Assembly: GCF_030408735.1 (NCBI RefSeq)
Contig: NZ_CP047204.1
Location: 1,736,001 to 1,800,000, forward strand
Source of the DNA: Corynebacterium faecale
Lineage (GTDB): Bacteria; Actinomycetota; Actinomycetes; Mycobacteriales; Mycobacteriaceae
Reading direction: 5' to 3'
Length of the DNA stretch: 64,000 bases
Positions within the stretch are counted from its first letter, which is position 1. Each line of letters starts with the position of its first letter. A program made the position numbers and the translations under genes. Below, in pieces: positions 28,447 through 36,545 of this stretch. The notes below the pieces were generated by a model, which ran no database searches, was not told the DNA's origin, and was given only the letters and a program-made list of their open reading frames with translations.

Positions 28447-31400
28447 ATGACTACACCTGAGAAAGCTCCCACGCGAGCTGAACTGTATGAACTCCTCGAG
28501 CGCGTCTCACTCACCGATGAGCGCGCCTTCCGGCGACGCCTGAACAAGGCACGCTCCCCCCGGGCACTCACGGCCATCAAGGCCGATATCGACCGGGCCA
28601 CAGCGCTTGTCGACGCCCGGGCAACCCGCGTCCCCCAGATCACCTACCCGGAGACGTTGCCGGTCAGCGCGCGCCGGGATGACATCGCCGAGGCGATCAG
28701 CAACAACCAGGTCGTCATCATCGCGGGTGAGACCGGTTCAGGTAAAACCACCCAGATCCCCAAGATCTGTCTCGAGCTCGGACGCGGGCGCAGAGGTCTG
28801 ATCGGGCATACACAACCGCGTCGTCTAGCAGCACGCACCGTTGCTGAACGTATCGCCGATGAACTCGGCCAGGGTATCGGTGAGACCGTCGGTTACGCGA
28901 TCCGTTTCGACGACCGCGTCTCATCCTCCACCGCGGTGAAGTTGATGACTGACGGCATCCTCCTCGCGGAGATGCAACGTGACCGCTTCCTCAACGCCTA
29001 TGACACGATCATCATCGACGAGGCCCACGAGCGTTCCCTCAACATCGACTTCCTGCTGGGATATCTGCGTCAGCTGCTACCGAAACGCCCGGATCTCAAG
29101 GTGATCATCACCTCCGCCACGATCGACCCGGAACGCTTCGCCAGCCATTTCGCAGATGCAGACGGAAAGCCAGCCCCCATCATCGAGGTCTCCGGGCGAA
29201 CCTTCCCCGTGGAAATCCGCTACCGTCCGCTTGAGGTGGTACAGGGGGATAAAGTCATTGACATCGACCCCCTCGACGGGCTCTGCAACGCGCTTGAGGA
29301 ACTCATGGAGGAGGGCAAGGGTGACATCCTGTGCTTCTTCCCGGGTGAGCGTGACATCCGGGATGCCATGGAGGCCATCGACGGCCGCAAATGGCGAGGT
29401 GTTGAAGTCACTCCCCTGTTCGGCAGGCTCTCCAACCAGGAACAGCACCGGGTGTTCAGTCCTCATTCCGGGCGGCGCATCGTGTTGTCCACCAACATTG
29501 CTGAGACGTCCCTCACCGTCCCCGGAATCCACTATGTGGTGGACACCGGAACCGCCCGTATTTCCCGGTATTCGGTGCGCACCAAGGTGCAGCGTCTTCC
29601 CATTGAACCGGTCTCACAGGCCAGCGCCAATCAGCGTTCAGGCCGTTGTGGCCGTGTCGCCGACGGTATCGCGATCCGCCTCTACTCCGAGGAGGATTTC
29701 CTCTCCCGGCCTGAGTTCACCGATCCGGAGATTCTACGCACCAACCTGGCCAGTGTGATCCTGCGTATGGCATCACTGCGTCTGGGCGATATCAATGATT
29801 TTCCCTTCGTCCAGGTGCCCGAACAGCGTTCCATCCGTGATGGTCTCCTCCTGCTCCATGAATTGGGTGCACTGGCCGAGGATGCCGCAGAGGACGGTTC
29901 CCCGAAGCTGACCCCCATCGGTCGGGATATCGCCACTATCCCGGTTGATCCCCGCATGGCCCGCATGCTGGTCGAGGCCAACACCCTCGGTGCGCTGCAT
30001 CCGGTCATGGTCATCGTCGCAGCCATGACCATCCAGGATGTCCGCGAACGCCCGCTGGAGTTCCAGGCACAGGCGGACCAGGCCCACGCACGTTTCAAGG
30101 ACACCACCAGTGACTTCCTCAGTTTTCTCAAATTGTGGGAGTACATCAGCGACCAACGGGAGCTGAGCAGTGGCAACGCCTTCCGCAAGCAGATGAAGAA
30201 GGAATTCCTCCACTACATGCGGATCCGCGAATGGTGGGATCTGGTGCGCCAACTGGAACAGGTCGGCCAGCAGCTGGGATGGTCCGCCAAGGAGAACGTC
30301 GCAGGCACCGCAAGCCCGGATATCATTCACCAGTCTCTGCTGTCCGGACTGTTATCCCAGATCGGCTCCCGTGACGGTGAGAGTCGGGAGTTCACGGGTT
30401 CCCGTGGCTCCAAGTTCATGATCTTCCCAGGCTCCTCGCTGGCCAAGAAACCACCACTGTTTGTGATGGCTGGCCAACTCGTGGAGACCTCCCGTCTCTG
30501 GGCCCGCGACGTTGCACGGATTGAACCGGAGTGGGTGGAGAAACTAGCCGGTTCCCTCCTTAAACATCAGTATTCAGAGCCGTACTGGTCCACCAAGCGG
30601 GGTTCGGCCATGGTGCATCAAAAATCCACCCTCTACGGTGTCACCATCATCGCCGACAAGGTGGTTCCGTACCATACGGTTGACCCGGTGGCAGCCCGTG
30701 ACCTGTTCATCCGTCACGCTCTCGTCCAGGGTGAGTGGACCACCCATCACAGGTTCTTCCACGACAACGCCGGCAAGCTCAATGATCTGGCAGAGCTGGA
30801 AGCCAAAGCCAGACGACGCGACATCATCGTGGACGAGGACACCCTCTTCGACTTCTATGATTCCCGCCTGCCCGCGAACGCCACCACCTCCCGCCATTTC
30901 GATTCCTGGTGGAAGAAAACCTCCCGCACCCAACCTGACCTGCTGGATTTTGATCCAGAGGAACTGATGAATGCCGATGCCGGCACCATCACGGAGGAGG
31001 CATTCCCGGATAAGTGGCAAAAGGGTGGGCTCATCTTTGATCTGAGCTACCACTTCGAACCTGGGCACCGGGATGACGGTGTCACCGTCCTCATTCCGGT
31101 GCCGGTGCTGGGCGGCCTGGATACCGACGGCTTTGATTGGCTTGTCCCCGGCGTCCGCCTCGACCTTGTCACCGAGCTCATCCGCACGCTCCCCAAAGCT
31201 TTACGACGCTCCGTCGTCCCCGCCCCCGAATTCGCCTCACGCGCGATGCCCATGCTGCGCCCTTATATGTCACCCCTGACACTTCAGCTGGCAGACGCCC
31301 TGCACACCCTCGGTGGTGCCGGGATCAATGATTCGGACTTCTCCCTCACCAAACTCCCCGACCATCTCAGGATCACCTACGCCGCAGTGGATAAACGTGG

Positions 31401-32355
31401 CAAGATCATCGACCGCGACAAGGACCTGGAGCAGCTCAAACAGCGTCGCGCCAACCAGATCCGCGCATCTGTTTCCCGTGTGGCCAGCACCTCTGAACAG
31501 GATGAAGCTCCATCCTGGACCCCGGAGACACTCGGATCCATCGACGATGAGATCGAGACGGTGGTCGACGGGCAGAAGGTCGCCGCTTTCCCCGCCCTGG
31601 TGGTTACACCCACCGGTGTCTCGGTAAAGGTGTTTCCCACCCGTGCCGCTGCAGATGCCTCGATGATCACCTCCACTTTGACTCTCCTCATGCGGGAGAT
31701 TGAGGTCAATCCGAAGCAGATGGTCAAGGGCCTGCCGCTCCAGCAACGGGTTGCAGTGGATAACTACCCGCACGGCGGCTCAGAGGGGCTGGTCTCAGAC
31801 GCACGCATCGCCACCATCCGTGATCTGATGTTTGCCAACGGTGGCGCTGTCCGGACACCGGAGGCCTTCGATCAACTGCTCGCTGTGGTCAAACCCGCGG
31901 TGGCCGGTGAGGTGCGCCGGACTGTCGTCGATCTTGCTCCAGCGCTGGTGCTCTATGCCAATGTCACATCAGAGCTGGATGGTTGGACCGGGCCGGCGAT
32001 CGATGACATGGGGGCCCAGTTGGATTTCCTCCTGCCGAAACAGGCGATCAGCATTCACGGCATCAAACGTCTTCGTCATCTACCCCGGTACCTGCATGCC
32101 ATGACGGTTCGTCTCGAGGAGATGAACCGGGATCCGGACCGGGACGCTGACCGCCAGGCGGAAATCAACGAGGTGGAGGCCTATCTTGAGACCCGACTGT
32201 CCAAGCTCCCCAACAACCGACGTACTACCCGGGAGGTCAAGGACATCCTGTGGCAGGTACAGGAGCTGAGGGTGAGTCTGTTCGCCCAGCGTCTGGGAAC
32301 CCCCACACCTGTCTCAGCCCAGCGGGTGCGGAAGATGGTGGACAAACTCCGCTGA
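28447..32355 (+). CDS. hrpA: ATP-dependent RNA helicase HrpA (DEAH family)
   Basis: 1302-residue DEAH/RHA helicase, the usual HrpA size. Motif I is AGETGSGKTTQIPKICLELG, motif II DEAHERSLNIDF, motif III SATIDPERF, motif V TNIAETSLTVPGI and motif VI QRSGRCGRVADG. The HA2/OB-fold region and the long DUF3418 C-terminal domain (from about residue 700) are present. The HrpA family acts on mRNA and stalled ribosomes in other bacteria. ATG 28447 lacks a Shine-Dalgarno sequence; TAGAAT (28429-28434) is 12 nt upstream, consistent with a leaderless or near-leaderless mRNA. It converges on nrdR with 17 bp between stop codons. Confidence 0.95.
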   Translation: MTTPEKAPTRAELYELLERVSLTDERAFRRRLNKARSPRALTAIKADIDRATALVDARATRVPQITYPETLPVSARRDDIAEAISNNQVVIIAGETGSGKTTQIPKICLELGRGRRGLIGHTQPRRLAARTVAERIADELGQGIGETVGYAIRFDDRVSSSTAVKLMTDGILLAEMQRDRFLNAYDTIIIDEAHERSLNIDFLLGYLRQLLPKRPDLKVIITSATIDPERFASHFADADGKPAPIIEVSGRTFPVEIRYRPLEVVQGDKVIDIDPLDGLCNALEELMEEGKGDILCFFPGERDIRDAMEAIDGRKWRGVEVTPLFGRLSNQEQHRVFSPHSGRRIVLSTNIAETSLTVPGIHYVVDTGTARISRYSVRTKVQRLPIEPVSQASANQRSGRCGRVADGIAIRLYSEEDFLSRPEFTDPEILRTNLASVILRMASLRLGDINDFPFVQVPEQRSIRDGLLLLHELGALAEDAAEDGSPKLTPIGRDIATIPVDPRMARMLVEANTLGALHPVMVIVAAMTIQDVRERPLEFQAQADQAHARFKDTTSDFLSFLKLWEYISDQRELSSGNAFRKQMKKEFLHYMRIREWWDLVRQLEQVGQQLGWSAKENVAGTASPDIIHQSLLSGLLSQIGSRDGESREFTGSRGSKFMIFPGSSLAKKPPLFVMAGQLVETSRLWARDVARIEPEWVEKLAGSLLKHQYSEPYWSTKRGSAMVHQKSTLYGVTIIADKVVPYHTVDPVAARDLFIRHALVQGEWTTHHRFFHDNAGKLNDLAELEAKARRRDIIVDEDTLFDFYDSRLPANATTSRHFDSWWKKTSRTQPDLLDFDPEELMNADAGTITEEAFPDKWQKGGLIFDLSYHFEPGHRDDGVTVLIPVPVLGGLDTDGFDWLVPGVRLDLVTELIRTLPKALRRSVVPAPEFASRAMPMLRPYMSPLTLQLADALHTLGGAGINDSDFSLTKLPDHLRITYAAVDKRGKIIDRDKDLEQLKQRRANQIRASVSRVASTSEQDEAPSWTPETLGSIDDEIETVVDGQKVAAFPALVVTPTGVSVKVFPTRAAADASMITSTLTLLMREIEVNPKQMVKGLPLQQRVAVDNYPHGGSEGLVSDARIATIRDLMFANGGAVRTPEAFDQLLAVVKPAVAGEVRRTVVDLAPALVLYANVTSELDGWTGPAIDDMGAQLDFLLPKQAISIHGIKRLRHLPRYLHAMTVRLEEMNRDPDRDADRQAEINEVEAYLETRLSKLPNNRRTTREVKDILWQVQELRVSLFAQRLGTPTPVSAQRVRKMVDKLR

Positions 32356-32372
32356 CGGTGGTCGGGGGCGGT

Positions 32373-32828
32373 TTAGTCCTCTCGTTCACGACGACGCATG
32401 AGCCGGATCTCTTTCTCAAAATCATCTGCGCTCTCGAAGGATTTATACACGGAGGCAAACCGCAGGTAGGCAACTTCATCCAACTCACGAAGCGGGTCCA
32501 GGATGGCCAGGCCGATATCATTGGCCCGGATCTGCGAACTGCCGCTGCCTCTGACTGTTTCCTCCACCTGCTGGGCCAGGCGTTTAAGTGCGTCATCGGA
32601 GACATCCCTCCCCTGGCATGCTCGCCTGACTCCTGTGACCACCTTCTCTCGGCTGAACGGTTCCGTGACTCCATTGCGTTTCAGCACCAGGAGAACTGCC
32701 TTCTCGATGGTGGTGAAACGACCTTCGCATTCGCTGCATTCGCGTCGACGCCGGATAGCGCTTCCAGTTTCAATCACACGTGAATCGATGACCTTGGAAT
32801 GTCCGTGCTGGCAAAACGGGCAGTACAT
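32373..32828 (-). CDS. nrdR: Ribonucleotide reductase regulator NrdR
   Basis: ATP/dATP-sensing repressor of ribonucleotide reductase genes, 151 residues. The N-terminal zinc ribbon is [15 protein letters not shown] followed by [13 protein letters not shown] (four Cys), and the ATP-cone follows with [14 protein letters not shown] and [15 protein letters not shown] 32828 has ggaagga 8 nt upstream. It lies next to divS-lexA as in other corynebacteria, linking dNTP supply with the SOS region by position only. Confidence 0.97.
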   Translation of the reverse strand: MYCPFCQHGHSKVIDSRVIETGSAIRRRRECSECEGRFTTIEKAVLLVLKRNGVTEPFSREKVVTGVRRACQGRDVSDDALKRLAQQVEETVRGSGSSQIRANDIGLAILDPLRELDEVAYLRFASVYKSFESADDFEKEIRLMRRRERED

Positions 32829-32934
32829 GTGGTGAGTTCCTTCCCTCCAGGTTTCCCGACAGCTCTGTCAGAGGGGGGCAAACCTGCCTGTCAGTGTAGG
32901 CCACCACGCCGTTACTGTTCCATCACCACCAGCG

Positions 32935-33375
32935 TCAGTTCATCTCTGATGATGTGACATCCACGCCCGCCAGCTGGGATTCACTAAAGGTGGGCAGTGG
33001 CTCCTCCTGCCCATGCTGGGCGAAGAGTATTCCGCCGAAGATCGCCAACCCGAATAAAGCCCCACCTGCCCACTGTTTCAGGTTCTCCGCAATCGAACGC
33101 GGAGAGTCATTCCCGTGCCCAGCCGAAGAATTCTCAACTGAACGGGCGTCTTTGACCTGGAAGCCTGTGTTCGATTGGTTAAAACTACGATTCCGGCGGC
33201 CCGCCTGGGTTTTGGAGATAACCCTATTCGAATCCCCTAGCGTTCGAATATGTACGGGATTCGCGCAGAACATCTCAGCCCGCCCACCAGCCCACACCGC
33301 TGCCGGGGGCACAACAACACCAGCCCGGACAACCCCGTTATCACTGCGTTCACCTGCGTCGATTGACATCACCAT
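32935..33375 (-). CDS. divS: SOS-induced cell-division suppressor DivS
   Basis: 146-residue protein from ATG 33375, which has gggag 6 nt upstream; the frame itself opens at GTG 33423. One hydrophobic segment (WAGGALFGLAIFGGILFA) lies at about residues 99-116, with a basic N-terminal region and a short outer tail. There is an AGVVVPPAAVWAGGRAE stretch near the N-terminus, and the protein lacks an obvious LysM domain. The call rests mainly on position: in C. glutamicum the gene divergent from lexA encodes DivS, which blocks septation during the SOS response. SOS-box-like sequences lie directly upstream. Confidence 0.8.
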   Translation of the reverse strand: MVMSIDAGERSDNGVVRAGVVVPPAAVWAGGRAEMFCANPVHIRTLGDSNRVISKTQAGRRNRSFNQSNTGFQVKDARSVENSSAGHGNDSPRSIAENLKQWAGGALFGLAIFGGILFAQHGQEEPLPTFSESQLAGVDVTSSEMN

Positions 33376-33438
33376 GACATTCTCCCATCCTTTTGCCCCG
33401 ATTGTACGGTGCGGGCCTGACACAATCGAACATCATTA

Positions 33439-33454
33439 TCGTTCAGGTGTTCGA
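33439..33454. promoter_or_regulatory. SOS (LexA) box upstream of divS
   Basis: TCGTTCAGGTGTTCGA matches the actinobacterial LexA consensus TCGAACNNNNGTTCGA with two mismatches in the left arm. On the minus strand it lies just before GATAAT, a -10 candidate for divS. Confidence 0.6.
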
Positions 33455-33517
33455 CTAGCTTCTACGTTCGATTTATATCACCGGGAGCGCCGGATGTCTA
33501 TATCTGGGCCGAAAATG

Positions 33518-33533
33518 TCGAACACCCGTACCA
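33518..33533. promoter_or_regulatory. Possible SOS half-site with overlapping -10
   Basis: TCGAACACCCGTACCA has a perfect left half of the LexA consensus (TCGAACA) and a degenerate right half. It overlaps TACCAT (33529-33534), a -10 candidate that would transcribe toward lexA. Confidence 0.35.
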
Positions 33534-33552
33534 TTTCCGCAGGAGAGCATGT

Positions 33553-33702
33553 ATGGTTAAGAAAAGCGAGATAGCGTCTGGTTCGAACACTCTGTTCCGC
33601 GTAACCGCACGGTTCCCCACCGTTGTGAAGCGCCGGGCAGACCGACGGCCAATGCATGACGGGCCCTTTATGCCCCTCAACCAACAACTGGAAGGACCTT
33701 AG
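33553..33702 (+). CDS. Possible 49-codon small ORF upstream of lexA
   Basis: ATG 33553 with aggag 7 nt upstream opens a 49-residue basic peptide (begins [10 protein letters not shown], ends QQLEGP) that stops at TAG 33700-33702, six bases before the lexA ATG. The ggaagga ribosome-binding site of lexA lies inside its last codons, an arrangement that would couple the two. It has no recognisable family. It may simply be chance, since one SOS-like site also falls inside it. Confidence 0.3.
   Translation: MVKKSEIASGSNTLFRVTARFPTVVKRRADRRPMHDGPFMPLNQQLEGP
33583..33599. promoter_or_regulatory. SOS-like inverted repeat upstream of lexA
   Basis: TCGAACA, 3 nt, TGTTCCG. The arms fit the LexA consensus, but the spacer is one base longer than usual and the right arm has a mismatch at its end. 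Its position 108 bp before the lexA start, 5 bp after a TAGCGT -10 candidate, suits autoregulation of lexA. Confidence 0.5.
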
Positions 33703-33707
33703 TTATC

Positions 33708-34463
33708 ATGACCACCGAGAAGACCTCCAAGGCCCGCGGCAGTCGTGGTAGCCGCACGGTGAAGATGCTTCCCAACGGCAAGCCAGATCCTGCGAGCCTG
33801 TCAGACAGGCAGCGGAGGATCCTGGAAGTCATCAGAGATGCTGTTGTCCTGAGGGGGTACCCGCCAAGCATCCGCGAGATCGGAGACGCTGCCGGCCTTC
33901 AATCAACCTCGTCGGTGGCCTATCAGCTGAAGGAGCTTGAGAAAAAGGGTTTCCTGCGTCGTGATCCCAACAAGCCCCGGGCCGTAGATGTCCGGCACCT
34001 TCCAGATACGGACAGCCGACCAAAGGTTGGCCCCAAGGTCAAAGCGAAGGCAACGGCCGGCGATGTTGCCAAGTCGGAACTCGCAGTAGGCGCTTCTCTG
34101 GTTCCCGTGGTGGGCAAGATCGCTGCAGGCAATCCCATCCTCGCGGAGCAGAATATCGAAGAGTACTACCCGCTCCCCTCGGACATCGTCGGTGATGGTG
34201 AGCTGTACATGCTCCAGGTGGTGGGTGAATCCATGAAGGACGCCGGAATCCTTGACGGTGACTGGGTGGTGGTGCGTTCCCAGCCCGTCGCCGAACAGGG
34301 CGAGTTCGTCGCCGCCATGATCGATGGTGAGGCTACCGTGAAGGAATTCCACAAGGACTCTTCGGGAATCTGGCTGCTTCCACATAATGATTCCTTCGCC
34401 CCGATACCAGGAGAAAACGCTGAGATCATGGGCAAGGTCGTCTCAGTGATGCGCAAGCTCTAG
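33708..34463 (+). CDS. lexA: SOS response repressor LexA
   Basis: 251-residue repressor and self-cleaving serine protease. The N-terminal winged helix has [16 protein letters not shown] and the recognition region [16 protein letters not shown]. The autocleavage site is Ala140-Gly141 in [10 protein letters not shown]. The catalytic dyad is Ser175 ([10 protein letters not shown]) and Lys212 (ATVKEF). All functional residues are intact. ATG 33708 has ggaagga upstream. The N-terminal about 25 residues are a basic extension ([16 protein letters not shown]). It is divergent from divS across a region with SOS boxes, and a terminator follows the gene. Confidence 0.97.
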   Translation: MTTEKTSKARGSRGSRTVKMLPNGKPDPASLSDRQRRILEVIRDAVVLRGYPPSIREIGDAAGLQSTSSVAYQLKELEKKGFLRRDPNKPRAVDVRHLPDTDSRPKVGPKVKAKATAGDVAKSELAVGASLVPVVGKIAAGNPILAEQNIEEYYPLPSDIVGDGELYMLQVVGESMKDAGILDGDWVVVRSQPVAEQGEFVAAMIDGEATVKEFHKDSSGIWLLPHNDSFAPIPGENAEIMGKVVSVMRKL

Positions 34464-34483
34464 ACAGCACCCCACCCACACAC

Positions 34484-34522
34484 CCCGTTTGTGCTTCCGA
34501 TCGGTTGTGCAAACGGGTTTTT
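34484..34522 (+). terminator. Terminator downstream of lexA
   Basis: cccgtttg pairs with caaacggg around a loop of about 19 nt that may pair further, and is followed by ttttt. It lies 20 bp after the lexA stop codon. Confidence 0.85.
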
Positions 34523-34769
34523 CTCTAGCTGACCTATTTCGGGGGTGGTAAACCTTCTTCGTAAATCATCCTCACACTATTGGGTTTATTGTGGGTTTCT
34601 CATAGTCCGGGGCTTACTTTTGCATTGGTCCTGCCCGATCTAGTGTGATTTAGGCTTAGAGGGGCTACCTTCCCGCAACTTAAAGCAGGAATCGGACGTT
34701 GAATAGTGAAATAATAGAAACCAATATCGGACATATATCCGAAATGAACTTTTTGCTTTAAGGAGCGGC
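34523..34769 (+). other. AT-rich upstream region of sugR
   Basis: About 250 bp without a gene. It contains tcggac (34692-34697) and a 16-bp inverted repeat TCGGACATATATCCGA (34727-34742) directly before the sugR ribosome-binding site aaggag. The AT-rich tract around 34551-34610 likely carries the promoter. Confidence 0.45.
34727..34742. promoter_or_regulatory. Inverted repeat upstream of sugR, possible autoregulatory operator
   Basis: TCGGA CATATA TCCGA has perfect 5-bp arms around a 6-bp AT-rich centre and ends 27 bp before the sugR ATG. A TCGGA/CCGA-containing repeat also lies upstream of fruR (38519-38534), which hints at a shared DeoR-type regulator. Confidence 0.45.
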
Positions 34770-35549
34770 ATGTACGCAGAGGAACGACGTCGTCAGATCG
34801 CCTCACTGACGGCGGTTGAAGGACGGGTCAACGTCACCGAACTTGCAGGCCGTTTCGATGTCACCGCTGAAACTATCCGCAGAGATCTGGCGGTTCTTGA
34901 TCGGGAGGGCATCGTCCACCGTGTCCATGGAGGTGCGGTGGCCACCCAGTCGTTCCAGACCACCGAACTCAGCCTGGATACCCGGTTCCGCTCCGCATCG
35001 TCCGCAAAGTACTCGATTTCCAAGGCTGCCATGCAGTTCCTCCCGCCCGCACACGGGGGAATGTTCCTTGATGCGGGAACCACAGTGACTGCTCTGGCGG
35101 ACCTGATCTCTGAGCACCCCAACGCCAATCAGTGGTCGATTGTGACCAACTGCCTACCCATAGCTCTCAGTCTGGCCAATGCCGGACTCGATGATGTTCA
35201 ACTCCTGGGTGGAAGCGTCCGGGCGATCACGCAGGCGGTCGTGGGCGACACGGCGTTGCGCACCCTGGCACTCATGCGGGCTGATGTGGTGTTCATCGGG
35301 ACGAACGCCCTGACACTCGATCATGGATTATCCACCGCCGATTCACAGGAGGCGGCCATGAAATCAGCGATGATCACCAATGCCCACAAGGTGGTTGTGT
35401 TGTGTGACTCCACCAAAATGGGCACGGACTACCTGGTCAGCTTCGGCTCGATCGATGATATTGATGTCGTGGTCACCGACTCCGCCGCACCGGAGAGTTT
35501 CGTGCAGCAGCTGCGGGAACGCGATGTAGAGGTTGTGATTGCAGAATGA
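34770..35549 (+). CDS. sugR: DeoR-type repressor SugR of PTS genes
   Basis: 259-residue DeoR-family regulator. The N-terminal HTH includes VNVTELAGRFDVTAETIRRDLAVLDREGIVHRVHGGAV, and the C-terminal sugar-phosphate-binding domain contains GMFLDAGTTVTALADLI, TNCLPIALSL and LLGGSVR. In C. glutamicum SugR represses ptsI, ptsH, ptsG, ptsF and ptsS and responds to phosphorylated sugars; the neighbours here support the same role. ATG 34770 has aaggag upstream. The stop overlaps the next gene by 4 bp (ATGA), so the PfkB-like protein is translationally coupled. Confidence 0.93.
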   Translation: MYAEERRRQIASLTAVEGRVNVTELAGRFDVTAETIRRDLAVLDREGIVHRVHGGAVATQSFQTTELSLDTRFRSASSAKYSISKAAMQFLPPAHGGMFLDAGTTVTALADLISEHPNANQWSIVTNCLPIALSLANAGLDDVQLLGGSVRAITQAVVGDTALRTLALMRADVVFIGTNALTLDHGLSTADSQEAAMKSAMITNAHKVVVLCDSTKMGTDYLVSFGSIDDIDVVVTDSAAPESFVQQLRERDVEVVIAE

Positions 35550-36511
35550 TCCTCACAGTCACTGCGAGTCCCTATCTTCTGAGCACCAACGATCTGGAGT
35601 CCACCATCGATATCGGTGGTGCCAATGCCATGAAGCAGGCGTCCACTGTCGCCGGAGGATTCGGTGCGGGTGTGGCCAACACCTTGTTTCTCGGGGGGCT
35701 GGAGACCCGCTCGATCTTTCCCTCTCCTGAGATATCCCATTATCTCCGGCTGGTGAAGGTGTCCGGCCTCCCCCACGAGTTCATTCAGGTCGCCGGCCCG
35801 ATTCCGATGCATCTGACCATGCGCGATCCCGCGGGTAATGAAACGGAGTTCAAGGACTCCCCCATGCCGCTTGATGCCTCGCAGCTGGCCATGCTCCGGG
35901 ACCTGGTGGTACGGCAGGCAGAAGAAGCCACCTGGGTGCTGTTGGGTGGTCAACTTCCCGCCATTGCGCCGGCAGCATGGTTCGTGGATGTGGTACGTTC
36001 CTTGACCCTGTACCACTCGAATGTGCGTGTGGCGATCGCAACAACCGGTGCTCCGCTGCGCGCGGTCATCCGCCAGCTGGCGGCCTCCCAGCCCGATCTG
36101 CTGTTCCTGACAGGTGAAGACCTGGAGGCCAGCTGCGGGATGGAACCCGGTGTGCTCAGGGCGGCATGGAGAGCCGGAGACAGCAGCATGGTCGTGGAAG
36201 CGGCCCGGACTGTGATCGCCAAGGGCATCTCCGAGCTGTTGGTCACCATCACCCGCGACGAAGCCCTCCTGATCACCGGGGACCATGCCTATCTGTCCAA
36301 GTTCACCGGTGAACCCGGCAAGCAGGGAATCTCCTGGCGGGAATCCTTCGTGGCTGGTTTCCTCTCCGCAGCTGAGCAGGGGCGCAGCCCGGAGGAACAG
36401 CTGACCTACGCCGTGGCCTACGCCAATGCCCCGGGCAGCGAATGGGACAATTTCGTTCCCACCCCGGATCAGGTGAACACGGAACTGGTCCACACCGTCG
36501 AATACCGTTGA
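35546..36511 (+). CDS. PfkB-family 1-phosphofructokinase paralogue, probably catalytically impaired
   Basis: 321 residues, collinear over its whole length with the fruK product at 39374-40348. Several key residues have changed. The sugar-binding N8/D12 of FruK are S8/L12; the GGKGIN signature is GGFGAG (Lys39 to Phe, Asn42 to Gly); the Asn192/Glu195 metal motif is Thr189/Asp192; and the GAGD catalytic loop is SWRE (263-266). Loss of the anion hole and the base makes normal kinase activity unlikely, although Glu266 sits where the catalytic Asp belongs. Coupling to sugR (ATGA overlap) suggests a sensing or modulating role. A residual kinase of other specificity remains possible. Confidence 0.85.
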   Translation: MILTVTASPYLLSTNDLESTIDIGGANAMKQASTVAGGFGAGVANTLFLGGLETRSIFPSPEISHYLRLVKVSGLPHEFIQVAGPIPMHLTMRDPAGNETEFKDSPMPLDASQLAMLRDLVVRQAEEATWVLLGGQLPAIAPAAWFVDVVRSLTLYHSNVRVAIATTGAPLRAVIRQLAASQPDLLFLTGEDLEASCGMEPGVLRAAWRAGDSSMVVEAARTVIAKGISELLVTITRDEALLITGDHAYLSKFTGEPGKQGISWRESFVAGFLSAAEQGRSPEEQLTYAVAYANAPGSEWDNFVPTPDQVNTELVHTVEYR

Positions 36512-36513
36512 TA

Positions 36514-36540
36514 ACATCCTCCGGTGTCACCGGAGGATGT
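36514..36540. terminator. Bidirectional terminator between the fruK paralogue and ptsI
   Basis: A perfect 11-bp stem (acatcctccgg / ccggaggatgt) with a 5-nt loop fills the 34-bp gap between these convergent genes. No long T-run follows on either strand. Confidence 0.75.
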
Positions 36541-36545
36541 GCTCA

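Noticed and set aside
34650..34672. DtxR box upstream of sugR (ttaggcttag...)
   Set aside because: Only the left half matches; the right half lacks the CTAACCTAA arm.
35429..36517. 362-codon minus-strand frame opposite the fruK paralogue
   Set aside because: I considered it because the paralogue looks degenerate, but the plus frame retains full collinearity with FruK and couples to sugR.
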